Source: Amycolatopsis decaplanina DSM 44594 (lineage in GTDB: Bacteria; Actinomycetota; Actinomycetes; Mycobacteriales; Pseudonocardiaceae). From it: 64,000 nt of DNA. The position numbers and the translations under genes are program-made. A model generated the notes under the pieces. It did no database searches and was not told where the DNA came from. It saw nothing but the letters and a program-made list of their open reading frames with translations. Below are positions 1-6,902 of the stretch, in pieces. The stretch lies in NCBI RefSeq assembly GCF_000342005.1, contig NZ_AOHO01000061.1:1-64000 (forward strand), written 5' to 3'. The first letter of the stretch is position 1. Each line of letters opens with the position of its first letter.

Positions 1-98
1 CAGCCGAGCGCCTGCGTAATCTACTGACGACCACATAGGCCATCAGGTGTTGCGAAGACCCCGAGAATCCGCCTGTGGCTGGCGGGCTCCTCGGTGCG

Positions 99-1352
99 TT
101 AGGTGTGGTGGAGGGTGTTGCGGCGGGGTTTTCGGAGTGGGTCCCGGCATTGGGGTGGGATGAACTCGGGTAACCCGTCGGCTGCCAGGCGGACTTCCCA
201 ATCGCCGTGATGGATCAGTCGGTGGTGAAAGCCGCACAGCAGCACCAGGTTCCGAAGATCCGTCGGACCTCCGTCTACCCAGTGATCAATGTGGTGGGCG
301 TGGCAATGCTTCGGCTTCCGATGACAACCGGGGAACGCGCAGCCGCCGTCGCGGATGTTCAGGGCGCGTCGCTGGCCGGGCGTGACGAACCGTCGGAGGC
401 GTCCCACGTCGAGAGGCTCTCCGGCGGCGTTCATGACGACGGGGAGCATGAGGCAGTCGCAGGCGGCGAGGCGGGCTTCCCGGGCGGTCATCGTGCCGAC
501 GAAGTCGAGGCAGGCGGTGCCGAGGCCGGATTTCAGCTCCTCCAGCCCGATGGTGACGTGCACCAACGTGCGGTAGCCGCTGGTGCCCGGTTGGTCGGGG
601 CAGGCGATCGCCAGGTCCAGCAGATCGACCCAGGCGTCGCCCAGGCGTTCGCACTTCATCCGCAGATCCGCCTGCCCGAACTCATCCACCGGCCGTGGCT
701 TCGCATACGCCTCGAGCGCAGCCGCCGTCCGGGCACCCGCCTCATCGTCAAGCAAGCCGTTCAGCTTCCAGAACCCGTCCTTCCGTCGTTCCAGGGTGAG
801 TTCCCGGCGTGGTTCCTTGGGCTCTGGATCCTTGGGCTCGTTGCCGTCAGGGTCCAGCCACGCGAGGAGGTTTGCTTCGGCTTCGGCGAGCTGTCGGGGA
901 CCGGCGTCGCGGGCGAGGTCGGCGAGGATTTTCTCCGCACTGGTGCGGTCTTCGGCGGAGGTCTCGGCCGGGAGCTTCTTCAGAATCTCCAGGATCTGAT
1001 CGATCCGCTCATTCCCGACCATGCCCTCGGCGGCCACCGCGGCGGTGGCGGGAGCAACCGCGGGAACCTCGGTGCCGTCCAAGGCGCGGGTGGGGTTCAA
1101 GGCGATCGCCCGCTTCACCACCGGACGCGCCTCACCGAGCGACAATCCCGCCATGTCCGCGAACCAGTTAGCCGTACTGCCATAGCCGTACAAGTCTTTG
1201 ACGCCCCGAGACTCGATCTCCGCCAGAAACTGACCGAGTCCGGCGGTCGCCGTCCTGATCACCCGCAAAGACTGCTGCACGCCATGGGCAAGCTCCAGCT
1301 TGCCGGCACGCCACAACTCCTGCGGCAACTCGGGAAGAAAGGTCTCGGACAC
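99..1352 (-). CDS. DUF222/HNH endonuclease domain protein (13E12-repeat type)
   Basis: The 417-residue protein has an N-terminal DUF222-type helical region and a C-terminal HNH nuclease module at about residues 335-385. Visible metal-ligand and catalytic elements are CAFPGC, HAHHIDHW and the following LLCGFHHRLIHHG. Proteins of this layout form the multicopy 13E12 family of mycobacteria and relatives; their cellular role is unsettled, and nuclease activity is inferred from the motif. The start is GTG; no in-frame start lies upstream before a stop, and the GGGGAG just before it is too close to be a normal ribosome site. An SOS box lies 23 bp upstream, so expression is probably induced by DNA damage through LexA. 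Length is normal and the HNH residues look intact. Confidence 0.88.
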   Translation of the reverse strand: MSETFLPELPQELWRAGKLELAHGVQQSLRVIRTATAGLGQFLAEIESRGVKDLYGYGSTANWFADMAGLSLGEARPVVKRAIALNPTRALDGTEVPAVAPATAAVAAEGMVGNERIDQILEILKKLPAETSAEDRTSAEKILADLARDAGPRQLAEAEANLLAWLDPDGNEPKDPEPKEPRRELTLERRKDGFWKLNGLLDDEAGARTAAALEAYAKPRPVDEFGQADLRMKCERLGDAWVDLLDLAIACPDQPGTSGYRTLVHVTIGLEELKSGLGTACLDFVGTMTAREARLAACDCLMLPVVMNAAGEPLDVGRLRRFVTPGQRRALNIRDGGCAFPGCHRKPKHCHAHHIDHWVDGGPTDLRNLVLLCGFHHRLIHHGDWEVRLAADGLPEFIPPQCRDPLRKPRRNTLHHT

Positions 1353-1374
1353 CTCCCCAGAATACCCGACAAAA

Positions 1375-1390
1375 TCGAACGCGTGTTCGT
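1375..1390 (-). promoter_or_regulatory. SOS box (LexA operator) of the HNH gene
   Basis: The plus strand reads TCGAACGCGTGTTCGT. This fits the Gram-positive/mycobacterial LexA consensus CGAACRNRYGTTYG at every position. It ends 22 bp upstream of the GTG start of the HNH gene and overlaps a plausible TTGCGT-N17-TTCGAT promoter on the minus strand. LexA control is inferred from the motif; LexA itself is not in the window. Confidence 0.75.
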
Positions 1391-1458
1391 AATTTTACGC
1401 AACAATGAAACGGCACATTTACCACTGAAGGGTGATTAGGTGGTGGGCATTGTGACTC

Positions 1459-1563
1459 TCGTGAGTGGTATTGATGGGTAAGGCAACGGTGTCGTGTCGA
1501 GTGGCGGGGTCCGTGAAGGCCTCCTTGCCTACTTTCAGGGTAGGGAAGGAGGCCATCACGGAC
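1459..1563. repeat. Composite of two intergenic repeat families
   Basis: Positions 1459-1470 carry TCGTGAGTGGTA, one end of the 44-bp palindrome family found intact at 10739, 43609, 49347 and 62217. It is followed by GGGTAAGGCAA (1476-1486), which also follows the half element at 62037. Positions 1509-1526 and 1546-1563 form the arms of the GTCCGTGAAGGCCTCC hairpin family, with one mismatch (AA against AT). The full copies of that family are at 16023 and 57059. No coding signal is seen between 1391 and 1508. Confidence 0.7.
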
Positions 1564-1628
1564 ACCCGAACGGCATCTGTGGCCCCAGGCGCACCAGCAG
1601 TCACAGGGGTCCCGCGTGAAGGCTGTGC

Positions 1629-1687
1629 GCGGTACATGATGGCCCCCTTTCTTGCGCCTGGCGCAAGGAGGGGCCATCATGTACCGC
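1629..1687. repeat. Nested hairpin, 18-bp arms with an inner 8-bp stem
   Basis: The arms 1629-1646 and 1670-1687 are perfect inverted complements (GCGGTACATGATGGCCCC and its complement). Inside them CTTGCGCC (1651-1658) and GGCGCAAG (1660-1667) pair around a single T. An outer CGTGAAGG/CCTTCACG pair flanks the structure, echoing the GTCCGTGAAGG family. No gene is adjacent, so simple termination of a flanking gene is not obvious. Confidence 0.7.
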
Positions 1688-1776
1688 AAGGGACCCTTCA
1701 CGGACTTGCCACCCTCACATGACACCTTTGACTTCCGGCTCAATAAACCCCGTCTTTGATCCCGGTGGCAGGTATG

Positions 1777-1838
1777 GGCCGGGCCTCTGCTGGTGATCTT
1801 GACACCACATCTTGATCATTCTCGGCAGAGGCCCGGCC
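1777..1838. repeat. Inverted repeat, 14-bp arms, 34-nt loop
   Basis: GGCCGGGCCTCTGC (1777-1790) and its exact complement (1825-1838) flank a 34-nt loop, followed by a T-rich run. It lies about 50 bp before the transposase remnant. It could be a terminator or part of the decayed element's end. Between 1687 and 1888 nothing else is recognisable. Confidence 0.55.
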
Positions 1839-1887
1839 TTCTTTGTACCTTGTCGCGGATCGGCCCACGTCAGCCGGCTGTCGCACA

Positions 1888-2076
1888 CGTCGCTACCCGT
1901 CGGACACCACTGATTCCGGGTGGACACTGCTCGAGCGATGGGTCGTCGAACGCATCTTCTTCTGGATCACCCAAGCCCGCCGCAACGTCCGCGACTACGA
2001 ACGCCTCCCCGACCACTCCGAAGCATTCATCCACAACTCCATGATCACTCTGATGATCAGACGCCTGACCCGCTGA
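1888..2076 (+). pseudogene. Internally deleted IS5-type transposase remnant
   Basis: One frame reads RRYPSDTTDSGWTLLE and continues directly into RWVVERIFFWITQARR, then RDYERLPDHSEA and a terminal MITLMIRRLTR before TGA. The first block matches the N-terminal YPSDLTDxxWxLLE signature of IS5-group transposases. The second matches their C-terminal WVVERTFxWL...RDYERLPEHSEA...MIxLMxRRL signature. The roughly 200 residues that should separate them, including the catalytic DDE region, are missing, with the join near 1935 at CTCGAG. The product cannot transpose. Terminal inverted repeats were not identified with confidence. The 130 bp downstream (2077-2205) shows nothing recognisable. Confidence 0.8.
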
Positions 2077-2205
2077 ACACGGCCAAGATCAAAACAGGCT
2101 CAAAGGACCGGACCGGTTGGAACGCGGCGATTGGATGGTCTGGGGTGGTATTGGAACTTGGTCGACGGGGGCTCAGGGACACGCGATGTCCCCGCTCACA
2201 AGGAT

Positions 2206-3177
2206 TTACCCCTCGCCGTACCGGGCGGTGATCGCGGCCGCGCGGTCACGCAGGGAAGCGCGTAACCAAGGCGGTGCCAGGGCTTCCGCGTCCGTCGCGA
2301 GCCGCCACAACGCCCATTCGGCGTGACGCGCGTCCTGGAAGGTCACCTCCAGTCGCAGCCGGCCGTCTTCGCCGGCTTCTTCCGTGAGGACGGCCAGCGC
2401 GGTGCCCACCAGTTCTTCCCGCCGAGCCGGATCCACCCGCACCCGCACGGCGACCTGGTCCCCGCCGGCCCGGAACCGCGTGCTGCGTTCCTGCCAGGTC
2501 CGGTCCAGATCGACCCGGTCCGGACGTTGCGCGGGTTCGGGGAGCTCCTCGGCGGCCCGCAGCCGGGACAGCCGGTAGGTGCGGTCCTCACCGGACCTCG
2601 TGGCCAGCAGGTAGCCCTGCTCCCGGACGGTGACCAGGCCGATCGGGTCCACCGTGCGCCACCGCGGTGCCTGGCCCGCGGCCGCGTAGTGGATGCGCAG
2701 CTTGTGCCCGGCGAACACCGCGCGCCGGACCTCGGCCACGATGGCGTCGGGTACCTCCTCGGTGGCCACCCGGCGCGAGAGGAGGTCGACCTCCGGGTCG
2801 ATGAGCAGGCGCCGGGCCGCGCCCGCGGCGGTGTCCCGCTGGTCTTCCGGTAGCGCGTCGACCACCTTGAGCATGGCCGAGGCGAGCGCCGAGCCGAGTC
2901 CGAACGCCTGCGCGCCGCGCCGTGATCCGGCGATCAGCAGCGCGAGTGCCTCGTCGTGGTTCAGCCCGGTGAGTTCGGTCCGGAAACCGGGCAACAACGC
3001 GAAACCGCCGTGCCTGCCGCGTTCGGCGTGGACCGGGACACCCGCCGCCGACAACGCCTCGATGTCGCGCAACACGGTGCGGGTGGAGACCTCCAGCTCG
3101 CGGGCGAGCGTGGTCGCGGACAGCCGGCCCCGGTGCCGCAACAGCAACACCAGTGAGACCAGCCGGTCCGCGCGCAT
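2206..3177 (-). CDS. HTH/WYL-domain transcriptional regulator (YafY-like)
   Basis: This 323-residue regulator has an N-terminal DeoR-like winged helix (about residues 1-60; the recognition segment includes LARELEVSTRTVLRDIEALS). A WYL domain at about 130-225 follows, with the family WYL motif read here as GYL (GYLLATRSGE), then a C-terminal WCX-like region. WYL proteins sense small ligands or nucleic acid and repress or activate neighbours. It is divergent from the SnoaL-like gene at 3239 with 61 bp between the starts and a short inverted repeat there, so autoregulation and control of that gene are likely. Length is normal. Confidence 0.85.
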   Translation of the reverse strand: MRADRLVSLVLLLRHRGRLSATTLARELEVSTRTVLRDIEALSAAGVPVHAERGRHGGFALLPGFRTELTGLNHDEALALLIAGSRRGAQAFGLGSALASAMLKVVDALPEDQRDTAAGAARRLLIDPEVDLLSRRVATEEVPDAIVAEVRRAVFAGHKLRIHYAAAGQAPRWRTVDPIGLVTVREQGYLLATRSGEDRTYRLSRLRAAEELPEPAQRPDRVDLDRTWQERSTRFRAGGDQVAVRVRVDPARREELVGTALAVLTEEAGEDGRLRLEVTFQDARHAEWALWRLATDAEALAPPWLRASLRDRAAAITARYGEG

Positions 3178-3197
3178 GCGAAAACCCTAGCGGAATA

Positions 3198-3216
3198 CAC
3201 GACACAGGATGTCGTG
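3198..3216. promoter_or_regulatory. Putative operator between WYL and SnoaL-like genes
   Basis: CACGACA (3198-3204) and TGTCGTG (3210-3216) form a perfect 7-bp inverted repeat with 5-bp spacing. It sits 21 bp upstream of the WYL gene and 23 bp upstream of the divergent gene. It is the best candidate site for the WYL regulator. Function is inferred from position only. Confidence 0.45.
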
Positions 3217-3238
3217 ATTCGCTGCGAGGCTCATCCCC

Positions 3239-3592
3239 ATGACAAGCAGGACTGTGGCCACTGAGCCGAACGATCTGGGCAAGTTCTTCATCGAGCGAGG
3301 CAACGCGGGCGATGTCGACGGGCTGGTGGCGTTGTACGAACCGGACGCCGTACTGGCGTTCCCTCCGGGCAACATCGCGACCGGGCACGCGGAGATCCGC
3401 AAGGTGTACGAGGAGTTCGTCGCGGCCGCGCCGGAACTCCTGCCGGGCAGGCAGCATCCGGCGCTGGTGAGCGGTGATCTGGCGCTCACGGCGTCCACGC
3501 TGACCACCGGTGAGATGACCGTCGAGGTCGCCCGCCGTCAGCCGGACGGGTCCTGGCTCTGGGTGCTGGACCAGCCGGTGTTCGTGCCGTAA
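3239..3592 (+). CDS. SnoaL-like/DUF4440 (NTF2-fold) protein
   Basis: A 117-residue single-domain protein of the NTF2-like superfamily. Signatures are the N-terminal FFIERGNAGDVDGLVALYEPDAVL, the mid G-x-AEIRKVYEEF helix and the C-terminal RRQPDGSWLWVLDQP strand, as in YybH/SnoaL-like and ketosteroid-isomerase-like proteins. Such proteins bind small hydrophobic ligands or catalyse isomerisations, but the substrate cannot be read from sequence. It is divergent from the WYL regulator and is probably its target. A strong convergent hairpin follows the stop codon. Confidence 0.8.
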   Translation: MTSRTVATEPNDLGKFFIERGNAGDVDGLVALYEPDAVLAFPPGNIATGHAEIRKVYEEFVAAAPELLPGRQHPALVSGDLALTASTLTTGEMTVEVARRQPDGSWLWVLDQPVFVP

Positions 3593-3597
3593 CGGGG

Positions 3598-3641
3598 ACG
3601 GCGTGCCGGTGACGGGCTCGTACCCGTCACCGGCACGCCGT
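3598..3641. terminator. Bidirectional terminator hairpin
   Basis: Perfect 19-bp arms (3598-3616 and 3623-3641) flank a 6-nt loop CTCGTA. The hairpin lies between the convergent stops of the SnoaL-like gene (3592) and the secreted HExxH protein gene (3650). There is no U-tract, which is usual for actinobacterial terminators. Confidence 0.75.
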
Positions 3642-3649
3642 GCCCGGCT

Positions 3650-4582
3650 TCAGACCGTGCAGTTCCTGGCCGAACCCGTGTTCACCTTGGCACCGGTGAA
3701 CTCCTCGATGATCGCGACATTCTCCGGGGCGTAGTTCTTGGCGACGATCTCGGCCACGTCCGCACTGCCGAGTTTGGCGGCATGGGGCGCGGATTGATCC
3801 AGCCAGTAAGCCGTCCGGAGGAACTCGACGAGCACGAATTCGCGCAATTCGGGCTGGGCCTTGATCCTGGCCCAGTAATCGGGATGTTTCGCCTTGGCGA
3901 CGCGCAGATAGAGCTGAAGGTAGCGGATGTTCGTGGCCGCGATGTCCCGTGAGTTGCTCGCGCCCACTCCTTGGATGTACTCGGCGACGACCGTCGCGGC
4001 CGGCAATCCCATGAGCCCGGCGTTGAGTTCCGCGATGACCCCTTGGATCCGATACGACCCTTGCTGCTGGTCTCGCAGGTAGATGTCGTCCATCGAACGC
4101 GTGAGATCGTCCGTGATCAGCGGGAGTATTTCGCGGCGGGGGAATCCGCCGTGGATCGGGACCTTCATCGCTTTGCGGGAAGCGTCGATCCACGCGGAGA
4201 CGTACACGTCCCACGAGGTTCTCGAAGGATCCAGATCCCACATGTGGGTCTCTTCGTGGATCGCCACCATCAGGGACTCGGCGAGCGCGTTGAAGCTGGT
4301 CTTGTCGACGAACTGACTGAAGTACTTGTCCTTGGCCTGGGCGATCGCGAGACCCTCGCCGCTGGGCCAGCGCCGTTTGTACACGGCTTGGATCGTCTGC
4401 AACCACTTCGTGGACTGGAAACCGGCCTTTATGTCACTTACATCGGCTTTCGGCTGTACGGGTTCTTCATAACAGAAGGGAGCGTGGACACTCGCCGTCT
4501 CTTGAGCGGAGGCGGCGACGGGGAATTGTGCGAGGGAGAGTGCGAGGCACGCGGTCAGCATGGAAATGCGGTATCGGCGCAT
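3650..4582 (-). CDS. Secreted protein with HExxH motif, putative metalloprotease
   Basis: The 310-residue protein begins with a signal peptide (MRRYRISMLTACLALSLAQF... with a VAASAQ cleavage region). At about residues 109-113 it has AIHEETHMWD, which fits the zinc-metalloprotease HExxH pattern. A downstream ELNAGLMGLPAATVVAEY helix could supply a third ligand. The rest (DVYVSAWIDASRK, IRYLQLYLRVAKAKHPDYWARI) is helical and I do not recognise a named family. It acts outside the cell. Secretion is well supported; peptidase activity rests only on the short motif. It is monocistronic, with about 100 bp separating it from the permease gene. Confidence 0.6.
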   Translation of the reverse strand: MRRYRISMLTACLALSLAQFPVAASAQETASVHAPFCYEEPVQPKADVSDIKAGFQSTKWLQTIQAVYKRRWPSGEGLAIAQAKDKYFSQFVDKTSFNALAESLMVAIHEETHMWDLDPSRTSWDVYVSAWIDASRKAMKVPIHGGFPRREILPLITDDLTRSMDDIYLRDQQQGSYRIQGVIAELNAGLMGLPAATVVAEYIQGVGASNSRDIAATNIRYLQLYLRVAKAKHPDYWARIKAQPELREFVLVEFLRTAYWLDQSAPHAAKLGSADVAEIVAKNYAPENVAIIEEFTGAKVNTGSARNCTV

Positions 4583-4684
4583 GAGGACCTCGGTTCACGG
4601 TAGGGATTTCCGTGGGTCAGACGGCAGTGTCCCCTATCGGTCACCGTCACTTCAATGATCCGGCTCGGACTGCGGCTGTACAGG

Positions 4685-6127
4685 CTAGGAATTATGGCGG
4701 CGAACGGGCGAATCGGTCATGGCGTTTTCGCCATTCCCGGCCAGCCGGGATCGGCGCATGCTGTAGCCGAAGTAGATCAGCAGGCCGAGTGCCATCCAGC
4801 CGGTGAAGACGATCCAGGTGGCGCTGTCGAGGCTGAGCATCATGTAGCCGCAGCACAGCACCCCGAGGATCGGCGTGACGGGGGAGAACGGCACCCGGAA
4901 CGAGCGCGGTGCCTCCGGTTGCCGCCGCCGTAGCAGCAGGACGGCGACGTTCACCAGCCCGAAGGCGAAGAGCGTGCCGATGCTGGTGGCATCGGCAAGC
5001 TTCCCGAGCGGGACGAACGCGGCCAGCGTCGCGACGAAGCCGGAGACCACCAGGGTGTTGATCCGGGGCGTGCCGGTCTTGGGATCCACTTTGGACAGCG
5101 AGGACGGGACCAGGCCGTCACGGGACATCGAGAACAGGATGCGCGTCTGTCCGTAGAGGACGGTCAGCACGACACTGGAGATCGCCACGATCGCGCCGAC
5201 GGCGAGCAGTCCGGCCCACAACGGGTTGCCGGACACGACACCGAGCACGTGGGAGAGCGCGGCTTCCTGACCGTCGAAATCTTGCCACGGCAGTGCGCCG
5301 ACAGCGGCCACGGCGACCAGGCAGTACAGCACGGTGACGATGGCGAGCGAGAGCAGGATCGCCCTCGGCAGGTCCCGCTGCGGGTTCTTCGCCTCTTCGC
5401 CCGCCGTGGACGCCGCGTCGAAACCGATGTAGGAGAAGAACAGTTTCGCGGCGCCGGCGCTCAGCCCGGCCAGACCCAGTGGCAGGAACGGGGTGAAGTT
5501 CGCCGCCCGCACCGCCGAGAACGCGATCGCGCAGAACAGCACCAGCGTGCCGACCTTGATCACGACCATGATCGCGTTGGCCCGCGCGCTCTCCTTCGCG
5601 CCGGACAGCAACAGGAACATGGCGAGCAGTACGACGATGATGGCCGGGACGTTGACGATCCCGCCCGAACCCGGTGGCTGGCTGAACGCGTCGGGGATGG
5701 CGAAGCCGAACGTCAGCCGCAGCAGCTCGTTGAGGTACTGCCCCCAGCCGACGGCCACCGACGCCACCGACACGCCGTACTCGAGCACCAGGCACCAGCC
5801 ACAGATCCAGGCGACCAGCTCGCCGAGCGTGGCGTAGGCGTAGGAGTAGGACGAACCGGACACCGGGATCATGCCGGCCAGTTCTGCGTAGGAGAGCGCC
5901 GAGAACAGCGCGGTGATGCCGGCGAGCACGAACGACAGCACGACCGCGGGGCCCGCCACGGGGACCGCTTCGCCGAGCACGACGAAGATCCCGCTGCCCA
6001 GCGTCGCGCCGATGCTGAGCATGGTCAGCTGCCCGAGGCCGAGGGAGCGCTTCAGCGTGCCGTGATCACTTTCGGTGATCAGGTCGGCGACCGGTTTCCG
6101 CCGCATCGCCGCGGCTCGCAGAGTCAT
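4685..6127 (-). CDS. APC-family amino acid permease
   Basis: A 480-residue, roughly 12-helix amino acid/polyamine/organocation transporter, closest in character to the cationic amino acid (YfnA/CAT-like) group. The first helix carries GLGQLTMLSIGATLGSGIFVVLG, the substrate-binding GSGIF loop of APC proteins. Later features are GSSYSYAYATLGELVAWICGW and FFSYIGFDAASTAGEEAKNPQRDLPRAI. The frame stays open for 58 codons upstream, but I place the start at the ATG before TLRAAAMRRKP because the upstream residues do not resemble the family. Its promoter faces the MarR gene; the MarR operators at 6300-6330 lie about 175 bp upstream, so regulation by that MarR is possible but not obvious. Confidence 0.9.
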   Translation of the reverse strand: MTLRAAAMRRKPVADLITESDHGTLKRSLGLGQLTMLSIGATLGSGIFVVLGEAVPVAGPAVVLSFVLAGITALFSALSYAELAGMIPVSGSSYSYAYATLGELVAWICGWCLVLEYGVSVASVAVGWGQYLNELLRLTFGFAIPDAFSQPPGSGGIVNVPAIIVVLLAMFLLLSGAKESARANAIMVVIKVGTLVLFCAIAFSAVRAANFTPFLPLGLAGLSAGAAKLFFSYIGFDAASTAGEEAKNPQRDLPRAILLSLAIVTVLYCLVAVAAVGALPWQDFDGQEAALSHVLGVVSGNPLWAGLLAVGAIVAISSVVLTVLYGQTRILFSMSRDGLVPSSLSKVDPKTGTPRINTLVVSGFVATLAAFVPLGKLADATSIGTLFAFGLVNVAVLLLRRRQPEAPRSFRVPFSPVTPILGVLCCGYMMLSLDSATWIVFTGWMALGLLIYFGYSMRRSRLAGNGENAMTDSPVRRHNS

Positions 6128-6299
6128 GCCGACGACCGTATCTGCCGCCTTGGGAGCCCCGCGGGCCCGGCCCGGGTCGGGGTTGTGGGTGCAGATGGAG
6201 TCATGCGGGAAGAGCGGCAAACCGCTGGCGGAGTGCGGAAACCCGTGCAATCGACGCGGAGGGTTCTCGTGGCCATAGTGTCGACCATCACAGCAGTTC

Positions 6300-6330
6300 A
6301 CTAACCTAGTTAGTGACTAATCTAGTAATC
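6300..6330. promoter_or_regulatory. Tandem MarR operators
   Basis: Two related inverted repeats occur back to back. ACTAAC-CTA-GTTAGT is at 6300-6314 and ACTA-ATC-TAGT is at 6316-6326 (within ACTAATCTAGTAATC), with starts 16 bp apart. They end 8 bp before the marR start and are AT-rich in a GC-rich genome. Spacing of about 1.5 helical turns would put two dimers on opposite faces. The marR ATG has no convincing ribosome site, so transcription may start inside the operator and give a leaderless mRNA. Autoregulation is inferred. Confidence 0.65.
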
Positions 6331-6338
6331 TTTTCGGC

Positions 6339-6818
6339 ATGACTTCAGCAGGCTCGTGGCAGGTCGACTCCCCAGGTGTGGGCAACTCCGTGATGGAGCG
6401 GCTGCAAGAGGTCGGGACGCTCACCCGGGTGATCGAGAAGCGCCTGAGCGGGACGCTGGGGATCAACTCCACCGACCTGTCGGCGATGGAACATCTCACG
6501 AGTGAAGGACCGTTGACGGCGAAGGAACTCGCGGATCGGCTGCGGGTCTCGACGGCTGCGAGCACCCATATCGTCGACAGGCTCGAGAAGGCCGGGCACA
6601 TCATCCGTAAGCCGCACGCCACCGACCGCCGCAAAGTGCTGGTCGAGCCGGTCCAGGAGTCGATGGCCAAGATCTTCGAGCAACTTCATCCACTGCTCAG
6701 CGGTGTGGAGAGCCTCGTCGAGGCACTGAGTCCCGGTGACCGTGACGTCGTCGAGAACTTCCTGACCGGTGTGGTGCGGATCTACACCGACACAGCGGAT
6801 TCCCTGCCCGAAGGCTGA
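6339..6818 (+). CDS. MarR-family transcriptional regulator
   Basis: The 159-residue winged-helix protein has the typical DLSAMEHLTSEGPLTAKELADRLRVSTAASTHIVDRLEKAGHIIRK core, followed by the wing residues ATDRRKVLVEP. Flanking helices at both ends form the dimer interface. MarR proteins are ligand-released repressors of efflux and oxidative genes. The gene precedes an MFS exporter and an FAD monooxygenase on the same strand (84 bp to the MFS start), so it most likely controls them with itself. Confidence 0.9.
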   Translation: MTSAGSWQVDSPGVGNSVMERLQEVGTLTRVIEKRLSGTLGINSTDLSAMEHLTSEGPLTAKELADRLRVSTAASTHIVDRLEKAGHIIRKPHATDRRKVLVEPVQESMAKIFEQLHPLLSGVESLVEALSPGDRDVVENFLTGVVRIYTDTADSLPEG

Positions 6819-6902
6819 TTTCCCCGCCTTCGCACCGGAGCGCTTCGGCGCCCCGGCGTACGAACGCGCCCGCGTACACCCGAGATTCGGAGCGAACGAA
6901 CC

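Noticed and set aside
207..1439. Long plus-strand frame (410 codons) covering the HNH gene
   Set aside because: It is the antisense shadow of the HNH gene: composition is biased, no domain is seen, and the minus-strand frame has clear DUF222/HNH motifs.
4685..6301. Extended permease start 58 codons upstream
   Set aside because: The upstream residues (Cys/His/Pro/Arg-rich) do not resemble an APC N-terminus and would cover the promoter next to the MarR operators.
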